This document shows positions 56,402 through 64,000 of a DNA stretch of 64,000 bases, in pieces (the first letter of the stretch is position 1; each line of letters starts with the position of its first letter). Origin of the DNA: Paulinella micropora (lineage: Eukaryota > Cercozoa > Imbricatea > Euglyphida > Paulinellidae); assembly GCA_019918135.1 (NCBI GenBank), contig WBZZ01002117.1, positions 1 to 64,000 of the forward strand, written 5' to 3'. The notes below the pieces were generated by a model. It was not told where the DNA came from, made no database searches, and was given only the letters and a program-made list of their open reading frames with translations. Made by a program: the position numbers and the translations under genes.

Positions 56402-57827
56402 AAAAAGCTCGGCCCCCAAATCTAGGAGCTGGTAGCGGATTACATGTGTAGGAATCGCTTGGTGGTCCTGGGTGGAAACGTAGGTGTCCGGGCTTTCCGC
56501 TGTATCTACGTAGGTCTGATAGGTCCGGCTCCGGCTGCCGGGCAGAAACACGGCGCCCCGCTGGTTGCTGGGCCTGGTTATGCACGGCCCCACCAGCAGG
56601 CGACAGGCCAGCATAGTGTGACACCCAAGGTGGCCGGGAGCAGTGTAGCTGTGTGCCGGTGCACGCCCGGGGCGAGAAATAAACGCCCCAGCCCAGCTTC
56701 TGCCTGGCGCAGAACCTCGTGGCCAGCCCGTTGGTAGCAATAGACTCGACGCATGCGTCGCGCGTCCCGTGGAAAACTACTAATTCCCGAACCGGCCCTT
56801 GCTCCTCCATTAGCGTCTTGGTGGCCTTGAACAACGTCTCCAGGACGGGATGTTTCAGCCTCTGCATCGACACGATCGAGGCGCCGGGGCCCATGGTGCC
56901 TTCAAACATGGCGCGAATCTGGCGCTCGTCCTCACCCTCCGCTGGGAGCGCGGCAGCATCAGCCAGGGGTAGGTAGGGACACCCTGTCCTCGTAGGGTCT
57001 ACGTGCTCTAGCACCAGGCGCTCCGCCTTAAGCCGCTTCCCCGTCGCTAGCCTGCACACCTCCGACTGGGAGAAGTTGACTTCATATCGCTCGCGTATCG
57101 TGCCATGCTCAAACTGCATCCGTGCACAACGCTGGGGCTCCCGGCCGTACTGCGCGTAGGCCGCCTCGATCGCGCAAGCGACCTTGCCGGGCAGAAACTT
57201 GAGGCTTTGGTCTTCCAGGCGCAGCGACCAGTGAGCAACCAGCTTCCTGCCCTCCGCCACAGCCGTCGCCATCTTGTCGCGCCGGGCCTGGATCTCGCGG
57301 CAAAAGTAGACTGAATTCTTGAACCAAAAACTCACAATCTGTGTCAGGCTATCGAGCTTGCCTTGCAGCTTCAAAGTTAACAGCCTGCCGTTGGGGGGCT
57401 TCCACCACGACACAAACTTCTTGATAATTAAAATCCCTGCTTGCTTGTGTTTGTCATCTTGCGCGTCGGGGTTTGCTGTAAAGTAAAAGCTCAGCCAAGG
57501 CCCCGCGCCCTGCCAGAAAAGCACCACTGTCAGCTGCGGCACCCAGAGCCCTAGCTGCGGCTCCTGACTACTTGCATAGGAAAACCTAACAGAAACGGGC
57601 CAGCCCTGCTCGTGGTTTGTCCTGACTACGTGGGTGCACGCGGAAACCTGCCTGTCAATTTTGCTGAGCTCTGCATCCAAATAACGCATCAAGGCGCCCG
57701 TGGGCCACGCCGGGCACCCGCCCGTGCCAAGGGTTTCCTCAAAAGCCCTCTTTGTACCCGCAAGCACTGACCGCGCGAGCTGGCGCTCGCCACACCGGGC
57801 AGCGGCGGGGGGTTGTGCTTGTTGCAT
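56325..57827 (-). CDS. WWE-PARP ADP-ribosyltransferase-like gene, copy 2
   Basis: Same layout as copy 1: unknown N-domain, WWE domain near residues 195-275, and PARP catalytic start with VVFHGTRD and GVYFSPRA. It differs from copy 1 by one residue fewer in the DPTRTG stretch after the WWE domain. The shared break is present, so it was there before the unit was multiplied. Convergent with LRR copy 2. Confidence 0.72.
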   Translation of the reverse strand: MQQAQPPAAARCGERQLARSVLAGTKRAFEETLGTGGCPAWPTGALMRYLDAELSKIDRQVSACTHVVRTNHEQGWPVSVRFSYASSQEPQLGLWVPQLTVVLFWQGAGPWLSFYFTANPDAQDDKHKQAGILIIKKFVSWWKPPNGRLLTLKLQGKLDSLTQIVSFWFKNSVYFCREIQARRDKMATAVAEGRKLVAHWSLRLEDQSLKFLPGKVACAIEAAYAQYGREPQRCARMQFEHGTIRERYEVNFSQSEVCRLATGKRLKAERLVLEHVDPTRTGCPYLPLADAAALPAEGEDERQIRAMFEGTMGPGASIVSMQRLKHPVLETLFKATKTLMEEQGPVRELVVFHGTRDACVESIATNGLATRFCARQKLGWGVYFSPRACTGTQLHCSRPPWVSHYAGLSPAGGAVHNQAQQPAGRRVSARQPEPDLSDLRRYSGKPGHLRFHPGPPSDSYTCNPLPAPRFGGRAFFNYYTFFYTERESRPPCLEALACIA

Positions 57828-57830
57828 CAC

Positions 57831-58171
57831 TATAGGATACTACTACTTTCAATAAATGTGGCAGGGCAAAGACACAAGTGGACAACGGGGGGAGGGGGGT
57901 GGGGGCGCCGAAGGGAAGGGGGAAGGGGGGAGCGGCGGGGAAGGGGAAAGGGGGAGCGGCGGGGGAAGGGGAAAAGGGGGAGCGGGGGTCGGTGTTTCTG
58001 GGGTAGGGGGAGGGGGGTGCCCCCCCCGGACGGAGAAAAAAAAGGGGGGGGGAGGAGAGGGGGGGGGGGGGAGGGCAGAAAAGAAATCATCCCCTGCCAT
58101 GTTTTAAATAGACGTCTGGCCTCTCCTTGCCTCACGTGAGCTTTTTTCCCCTTTGCTCTTGCACCAAGACA
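57831..58171. repeat. G-rich spacer of the tandem unit, copy 2/3
   Basis: Same as 55085-55428 except for the lengths of a few G, C and A runs. No gene. Confidence 0.85.
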
Positions 58172-58184
58172 GCCACGAGTCGGA

Positions 58185-59144
58185 GTGCCTATCCGCAGGG
58201 TTCTGCTGCGCAAGTCTTTTTCGACTCCGGACCTGTCTGCGTTTTCTGCGTTTATTTCGGGCCTTCGTGTCGAGGAGCTGGATTTATCAGGCTCTTCGCA
58301 GCTTACAGACGACATGCTGGCCGCTCTGTTGGAGGTCTTCCCCAAGCTTCAGCGACTGGTCTTGGCTGGCTGTGCAGCGGTTACGAACAAGGGCCTTGTG
58401 CACGTGGGGCGCATGCTGCCTGAGCTCCAGGCGCTAGACTGTTCCTCTTGCCCCATCATCACAGGCGGGGGCTTGGTTCGTCTGCTCGGCGATGTCCCCC
58501 AACTCGAAAGATTGGTGCTGCAACGTTGCTTTGGTCTGGAAAGCAAGGCTATGGCCGTCTTTGCAGAGACGGGCCATGCGCATCTGCAGGAGCTAGATCT
58601 GTCGTATTGCCCCCGGATCGAGGATTGCGTTCTGGCCCGCCTATCCGAGCAGAATTTCCCCAAGCTCGCGCTGCTAAACCTGACGTGTTGTGTCAAGATC
58701 ACAGACGCCGGAGTTGCTGCCTTATCGTCACAGCTGCCCCAGCTGCGGCGCCTGAGTCTGTCGGGCTGTTTCAAGCTCACGGAGGCGATCTGGCCCCACT
58801 TATCTGCGCTGGATTGGGGATCGCTCGAGGAGCTTGATCTGTCGCGCTGCTCTCTGCTTACGGGCGAAGGAGTTTTGCAAGGTCCCCAGCTACCTCGCCT
58901 GACCAGCTTGGATCTCTCCAGATGTCACGCGCTCACCGACGCGGGTCTGCACGGCCTAGTCACGCGGCTTCCCACCCTCAAAAAAATCAATCTTTCGTAT
59001 TGCCCGGAACTCACTGACTGCTCACTCGCGACCTTGTCGAAACTAACGGAGCTACGGGAAATGAACCTTACGCAATGCAAGCTAATGCTTCAAGGCACGG
59101 CGGGCGGCTCTCTCTCTCTGTGTAAAAAAAAGTATAATAATTAA
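58185..59144 (+). CDS. LRR gene, array copy 3
   Basis: Same protein as copy 2 apart from Leu for Met in the PDLSAF segment, so the copy-2 ATG is absent and the start is unclear. About ten AMN1-type LRRs. Convergent with PARP copy 3. Confidence 0.65.
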   Translation: MPIRRVLLRKSFSTPDLSAFSAFISGLRVEELDLSGSSQLTDDMLAALLEVFPKLQRLVLAGCAAVTNKGLVHVGRMLPELQALDCSSCPIITGGGLVRLLGDVPQLERLVLQRCFGLESKAMAVFAETGHAHLQELDLSYCPRIEDCVLARLSEQNFPKLALLNLTCCVKITDAGVAALSSQLPQLRRLSLSGCFKLTEAIWPHLSALDWGSLEELDLSRCSLLTGEGVLQGPQLPRLTSLDLSRCHALTDAGLHGLVTRLPTLKKINLSYCPELTDCSLATLSKLTELREMNLTQCKLMLQGTAGGSLSLCKKKYNN

Positions 59145-60569
59145 AAAAAGCTCGGCCCCCAAATCTAGGAGCTGGTAGCGGATTACATGTGTAGGAATCG
59201 CTTGGTGGTCCTGGGTGGAAACGTAGGTGTCCGGGCTTTCCGCTGTATCTACGTAGGTCTGATAGGTCCGGCTCCGGCTGCCGGGCAGAAACACGGCGCC
59301 CCGCTGGTTGCTGGGCCTGGTTATGCACGGCCCCACCAGCAGGCGACAGGCCAGCATAGTGTGACACCCAAGGTGGCCGGGAGCAGTGTAGCTGTGTGCC
59401 GGTGCACGCCCGGGGCGAGAAATAAACGCCCCAGCCCAGCTTCTGCCTGGCGCAGAACCTCGTGGCCAGCCCGTTGGTAGCAATAGACTCGACGCATGCG
59501 TCGCGCGTCCCGTGGAAAACTACTAATTCCCGAACCGGCCCTTGCTCCTCCATTAGCGTCTTGGTGGCCTTGAACAACGTCTCCAGGACGGGATGTTTCA
59601 GCCTCTGCATCGACACGATCGAGGCGCCGGGGCCCATGGTGCCTTCAAACATGGCGCGAATCTGGCGCTCGTCCTCACCCTCCGCTGGGAGCGCGGCAGC
59701 ATCAGCCAGGGGTAGGTAGGGACACCCTGTCCTCGTAGGGTCTACGTGCTCTAGCACCAGGCGCTCCGCCTTAAGCCGCTTCCCCGTCGCTAGCCTGCAC
59801 ACCTCCGACTGGGAGAAGTTGACTTCATATCGCTCGCGTATCGTGCCATGCTCAAACTGCATCCGTGCACAACGCTGGGGCTCCCGGCCGTACTGCGCGT
59901 AGGCCGCCTCGATCGCGCAAGCGACCTTGCCGGGCAGAAACTTGAGGCTTTGGTCTTCCAGGCGCAGCGACCAGTGAGCAACCAGCTTCCTGCCCTCCGC
60001 CACAGCCGTCGCCATCTTGTCGCGCCGGGCCTGGATCTCGCGGCAAAAGTAGACTGAATTCTTGAACCAAAAACTCACAATCTGTGTCAGGCTATCGAGC
60101 TTGCCTTGCAGCTTCAAAGTTAACAGCCTGCCGTTGGGGGCTTCCACCACGACACAAACTTCTTGATAATTAAAATCCCTGCTTGCTTGTCTTTGTCATC
60201 TTGCGCGTCGGGGTTTGCTGTAAAGTAAAAGCTCAGCCAAGGCCCCGCGCCCTGCCAGAAAAGCACCACTGTCAGCTGCGGCACCCAGAGCCCTAGCTGC
60301 GGCTCCTGACTACTTGCATAGGAAAACCTAACAGAAACGGGCCAGCCCTGCTCGTGGTTTGTCCTGACTACGTGGGTGCACGCGGAAACCTGCCTGTCAA
60401 TTTTGCTGAGCTCTGCATCCAAATAACGCATCAAGGCGCCCGTGGGCCACGCCGGGCACCCGCCCGTGCCAAGGGTTTCCTCAAAAGCCCTCTTTGTACC
60501 CGCAAGCACTGACCGCGCGAGCTGGCGCTCGCCACACCGGGCAGCGGCGGGGGGTTGTGCTTGTTGCAT
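59068..60569 (-). pseudogene. WWE-PARP ADP-ribosyltransferase-like gene, copy 3 (more broken)
   Basis: Same WWE and PARP motifs as copies 1 and 2. It carries the shared break and about one more of its own, so it seems the least intact of the three. Everything else is nearly identical, in line with recent duplication. Confidence 0.65.
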
Positions 60570-60572
60570 CAC

Positions 60573-60920
60573 TATAGGATACTACTACTTTCAATAAATG
60601 TGGCAGGGCAAAGACACAAGTGGACAACGGGGGGAGGGGGGTGGGGGCGCCGAAGGGAAGGGGGAAGGGGGAGCGGCGGGGAAGGGGAAAGGGGGAGCGG
60701 CGGGGGAAGGGGAAAAGGGGGAGCGGGGGTCGGTGTTTCTGGGGTAGGGGGAGGGGGGTGCCCCCCCCCCCCGGACGGAGAAAAAAAAAGGGGGGGGGGG
60801 GGGAGGAGAGGGGGGGGGGGAGGGCAGAAAAGAAATCATCCCCTGCCATGTTTTAAATAGACGTCTGGCCTCTCCTTGCCTCACGCGAGCTTTTTTCCCC
60901 TTTGCTCTTGCACCAAGACA
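60573..60920. repeat. G-rich spacer, last copy
   Basis: Third copy of the unit spacer; similarity to the other spacers ends at CACCAAGACA, where the RING gene leader begins. Confidence 0.85.
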
Positions 60921-60932
60921 AACGAAAAAGAA

Positions 60933-61520
60933 ATGGGCAGCAATGTCGGGGTGCGCTCCCGGACCATGATTCTAGTTCCTGCCGAGGATGCAGCAGGCGC
61001 CCCTCGCTACGGGCAAAGAAGGCAGGCCCCTTCAGAACAAGCGCAACGGCCGCCCACCGCGCCGCCCCCGTCTTCTACAAGCCCGATCAGCGGAGCCAAC
61101 CTGGTGACAGAGGTCGAGAACCTTTTTGCACAGCCCCTCGACGACCCCGCGATGGTGGGCTTTGGTTTCACCGTACATGCGAGCGAAGTGCACTCCGGGA
61201 CCCTCCTGACTATTTTACAAGCAAGCGGGCTGCAGCTTCTCTCGGACGAAACGCTCGACGACGACGACGACAAACCTCAGGGGCTGCCGATCACTAGCAT
61301 CAATCTCTTGCCCGAGCTTGAGGTCTCCACCTCCTTTCTCAAAGCCCCCGGGGCGGCCAAGGAGTGTCTCGAGCTCATCGAGGGGGACAAACTACGGGGC
61401 GCTCCTTGTGCGCACTATCTGCACAAACACTGCCTGGACCAATGGCTCGGAGCCAATGGTTCTTGTCCTGTCTGTCGCATCAGGGTCTTTGAAGCGAATC
61501 CGATCGACACCGTGATATAA
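60933..61520 (+). CDS. RING-H2-like zinc finger protein
   Basis: 195 residues from MGSNVGVRSRTM. The N-terminal half is Pro/Ala/Gln-rich; the middle is acidic with DDDDD and looks folded (VGFGFTVHASEVHSG). The C-terminus has KECLELIEGDKL, PCAHYLHKHCLDQWL and GSCPVCRIRV, the C-x-H...H-x-x-C...CPxC core of RING-H2 fingers, which recruit E2 enzymes for ubiquitin transfer. It lies immediately right of the tandem array and shares that unit's leader sequence, so its promoter may be the one copied with the array. Confidence 0.68.
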   Translation: MGSNVGVRSRTMILVPAEDAAGAPRYGQRRQAPSEQAQRPPTAPPPSSTSPISGANLVTEVENLFAQPLDDPAMVGFGFTVHASEVHSGTLLTILQASGLQLLSDETLDDDDDKPQGLPITSINLLPELEVSTSFLKAPGAAKECLELIEGDKLRGAPCAHYLHKHCLDQWLGANGSCPVCRIRVFEANPIDTVI

Positions 61521-61936
61521 CTACATCGCAGTATGCTAGGCTCCGAGCCTGACCAATTATTCTACGAAAATAAAAAAAAAGAACTTTATTATCGTTGCTG
61601 ACGGAGAAGGAGGGGCAGGGGATACGCTGCCTCCCCCCCTTCCTTTCTTCCTCCTTGTTTGTTTTTCTTGTTGTCAGTTCTATATATATATATATATATA
61701 TAACTACATAACCAAAATGAAAAAGCATTATTGCTTTGGGCTTTTCTAGTACTAAGCGAACAGCTGTTGGCGACGGCCAGAGCCAGGAGTGGCGGGGAAA
61801 GAGGCAGGAGCGGGGAAAGGGAGGGGGGGGGGGGGGGGGTTTGGGTGCTCTCCCCCCCCCTCCCCCGCCCCTCCGTCACTGTCCCCTTCCTCTCTCTCTC
61901 TCTCGCGTCTGAGTCCGGGAGCTTAAACAGAAAAGC
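61521..61936. other. Gap with (TA)n and G/C tracts
   Basis: A (TA)n run at 61681-61702, an A-run near 61571 and a G-run/C-run pair at 61822-61865. No gene seen. Confidence 0.75.
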
Positions 61937-62922
61937 CTATATTTCCTCGAGATCATCCAAAGTTATTTCTCTTGCATGCTTTCTTTTTATGTACTTGGCA
62001 AACAAAATTGCAGCGCGCGTATTCGTACGACCTACAACACACGTACACACGTCTGGGCTTTTGACACAGAGAAAAAGAAGTATGCAAGAGAACAAGTTAC
62101 CAATGTATTGGGCCTTGGCTGGCATCCACCAAGACGCAAATTTCTGGTTGAAGACCTCCGGCATGAGCGCGTAGTTGCGCGGAAGTAGATGCTCCCGCGG
62201 TGTGCAATCACCCAGGCACGCACCTGTGCCCTTGTCATAAAATGTTTGGTGTTGGTCAAGGGCTTAATCAAACCAAGGTACACAGGCTCCGGCTCCATTT
62301 CCTGCTCTGGATGAATCTTGCGCATCTCTGCAATTATCTTATCCAAGTACTGTTTGCCGTGAGAAGGCGTGATGCTGTCGTCATGCCAGTCGATCTCCTG
62401 TAGTCCTGACGACGATGTTGGCTGCAATTGCTTGGGCGCAGCTGCGGCACCGTTCTCGGGCAGCGCTGCTGGCTTGAGGCGCTTTGCTACAGGCCTCGGC
62501 GGCTGCTCGGTTGTATTTGGACCACCTACTATTCCGAGCGACGATGCTAAGACTGTCGCGAGCTTTGTTGCAAGCACCGTGTTGCCCGTCGTAGTGAGTA
62601 GTGCTGAAGCGATCAACTCTGTACAAAGCTCCTTCGAGCGTGGGTGGTCAGGGTTTGTTAAGATTGATAATCTTGCGGCGGCCTCGGCGGGGCTTGGGTT
62701 ATGTTGGATTGTAGTTTGCGCAAGCGATCGCTTGCCTCGTCGAACCGCAGGCTCTTGTGTAATGTCGGAGGGTGCCGGATGCTCGGGTGTTGTGCTGTGT
62801 AGCACTACGGGTAAACTTACCATTGCGCGCGAAGCTATTTCCGTCATTCTTGCCTGCAGATCTTTGCAACGCGGGTGGTCAAATTGACTTAAAATAGTCA
62901 AAGCCCTTGAAGGTTTGTGCAA
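61937..62922 (-). pseudogene. Relative of the HNH gene at 37.6-38.9 kb (broken)
   Basis: The middle has EPVYLGLIKPLTNTKHFM followed by RAQVRAWVIAHR, matching PIYLGIIMPLANERR and its helix in the HNH gene. Farther on, NYALMPEVFNQKF and AKAQYIG match the segment after the HNH core. The N-terminal half is unrelated, with two copies of a 20-residue helix (LTNPDHPRSKELC and LSQFDHPRCKDLQ) and a KRLKP basic patch. About two or more breaks. It may once have been a nuclease. Confidence 0.55.
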
Positions 62923-63446
62923 GCAACTGCTCGCCCGTCCTTTTCTTTAACAAGGGATTCTGAACGCGGTGATATTTCATATGTTACTCCCCTTTCCCCT
63001 CACTCCCTCTTCCCCCTCCCACCCCCCCTCCCTCCTCCCCTTTTACTTTTCCTCTCCCTCGCCACCTGAGACCGGGGGGGGGGGGGGGGGGGTTCAATAG
63101 CAAGGAGCAGAACTAAAACCAAACTAAAAAGATGGCACTGAGTCCATGCCAAGGGGCGCCCCCCCCCCTATTGTCTAGGTTTGCTGGATCGATATCATGC
63201 TAAGAGGCAAGAAAGCACAACAGATGCTGGCCAAGGTTGTACTTCCTCGCCGGAATTCAGAATCAAGTTATAGCATAGACCATCTGATTAATTTCTTAAT
63301 GTTGTTAACTGTCAGACTTTGGCAGGTTACCCCCTTTCTTCAAAATCTTTTTTCTCTCCCTTAAAAACGTCGGGTTGTGGGTGCAGAGCTTGAAACACAT
63401 GCAACTAAGGCCAACTTATTTCGGATCTGTGCAAGGCAAAACAAAC
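62923..63446. other. Gap with C/T block, G-run and AT-rich sequence
   Basis: A C/T-rich block at 62985-63060, a G-run of 18 at 63075-63092, a small GGGGCGCCCCCCCCC piece near 63153-63168, then ordinary AT-rich sequence. No gene seen. Confidence 0.7.
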
Positions 63447-64000
63447 CTATTCCGGCGCTCTGCGTAGGTATTTGGCTGGGATGCCACGGGCTTCGAAGAA
63501 TTTTTGTGCTTCCATGTGGCCCGCGAGGGCCAGCTGGAGCTGCTCCGAACGCAGCTGGTGTTCGGTGGTGTCGGGGAGCACTAGGCCGTGGGGCTCGTCT
63601 AGCGTATACAAGTATAAGTCAAGCCCGATGATTTCGTTGCCCAGAGTAGTTTCTAGTTCCAACTCTGTCTCGATTTCCTCACCGTGCCCCCATACGTTCT
63701 TCGCGACCAGGTAGAGGAACAGGTGCGACAGGGGCAGCATGGTGCTGTTGAGATTGCAACGAGGGAGTCGCGCGCACACAAATCTTGCCACTTCGCTGTA
63801 CGTTTCCGTCCCATGCACGCGACTGAAGCGGCTTAGCACAGCTGGGTTCGCTGGGCGCAGGATATCTGCGACTCCATTGCGCAGTGCTGCAAGTGCCTCC
63901 TTGTTAGCGTGTTCCGCTGCCTCGAGGGTGACAACTTCCTCACCATCCAGACAGCGCTCGCGCACCCGTTTAGCGTACGCAGTAAGTGCGCGGGCCAAGC
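63447..64000 (-). CDS. Unknown protein, cut by the window edge
   Basis: The last 183 or so residues of an open frame that runs off the right edge. It has VVTLEAAEHANKEALAALR, a possible VRERC start region and a C-terminal helical part ending PAKYLRRAPE. No ATG is visible inside the window that must be the start. No family recognised. Confidence 0.55.
   Translation of the reverse strand, partial: LARALTAYAKRVRERCLDGEEVVTLEAAEHANKEALAALRNGVADILRPANPAVLSRFSRVHGTETYSEVARFVCARLPRCNLNSTMLPLSHLFLYLVAKNVWGHGEEIETELELETTLGNEIIGLDLYLYTLDEPHGLVLPDTTEHQLRSEQLQLALAGHMEAQKFFEARGIPAKYLRRAPE

Larger units (their letters stand above)
52723..60920. repeat. Three tandem copies of a 2.74-kb LRR + WWE-PARP unit
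   Basis: Units begin at CACGAGTCGGAGTGCC near 52723, 55433 and 58176 and end at a CTCTTGCACCAAGACA stretch, last seen at 60905-60920. Copies 2 and 3 are 2743 bases apart and nearly identical, and copy 1 differs from them at few sites. Each carries one LRR gene on plus, one WWE-PARP gene on minus and a G-rich spacer. The very low divergence points to recent amplification. Confidence 0.92.

Noticed and set aside
1-64000. Packaging ATPase, integrase, protein-primed polymerase or terminal inverted repeats of a complete PLV/Polinton
   Set aside because: None recognised in any frame; the Walker A motifs found belong to the SNF2 and UL9-like helicases.
1-64000. tRNA or rRNA genes, retroelements
   Set aside because: No cloverleaf-like B-box sequences, rRNA cores, reverse transcriptase motifs or LTRs were noticed by eye; a tRNAscan/Infernal run would settle the RNA genes.

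Overview
The window reads as part of a large eukaryotic DNA virus genome, or of an endogenous copy of one. It is dense, and almost all genes are intronless and lie on both strands. The recognisable proteins are those of nucleocytoplasmic large DNA viruses (NCLDV) and of Polinton-like viruses (PLV). There is an RPB10-like RNA polymerase subunit, a primase/origin-binding-type helicase, a second archaeo-eukaryotic primase (AEP), an SNF2 helicase, an ERCC4-type nuclease, a PD-(D/E)XK nuclease, a poxvirus-A22/RuvC-like resolvase, and a PLV-type double-jelly-roll major capsid protein with its penton. I saw no rRNA, tRNA, CRISPR array, clear host gene, packaging ATPase, integrase or terminal repeat. 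The sequence alone does not say whether the DNA is free or integrated.

Layout. 0-13.8 kb: a decayed copy of an unknown gene, an RBR-type ubiquitin ligase (broken), a 1-kb CA-rich minisatellite, an SNF2 helicase, the better-preserved relative of the first gene, RPB10, an AEP primase (broken), an acidic protein, a possible cysteine protease, a kelch protein and an orphan. 14-21.7 kb: a cysteine-repeat nuclease of EsV-1-7 type between two 75-bp direct repeats, then the long primase-helicase region (broken). 22.5-34.4 kb: a secreted mucin, several membrane proteins, coiled-coil proteins, a PD-(D/E)XK nuclease, an ERCC4 nuclease (broken) and a protein made of a duplicated domain. 34.6-43 kb: two F-box/LRR genes, a NADAR glycosidase, an HNH protein and several decayed or zinc-ribbon genes. 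43.35-52.2 kb: a compact block with the PLV-type capsid module, which looks whole. 52.4-60.9 kb: three tandem copies of a 2.74-kb unit carrying an LRR gene and a WWE-PARP gene. 60.9-64 kb: a RING-H2 protein, a broken relative of the HNH gene, and a gene running off the end.

Three themes connect the genes. The first is replication and repair: two primases, helicases and five nucleases. The second is host control through ubiquitin (RBR, RING-H2, F-box/LRR, kelch) and ADP-ribose (three PARP copies as writers, NADAR as a possible eraser). The third is a virion module (capsid, penton, surface protein, resolvase, small membrane proteins). Outside 43.35-52.2 kb nearly every intergenic gap holds long G/C or purine/pyrimidine tracts, often folded as hairpins, and about a dozen genes look broken. 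Inside that block there are no such tracts and the open frames look whole. The block therefore has a different history or is under different constraint.
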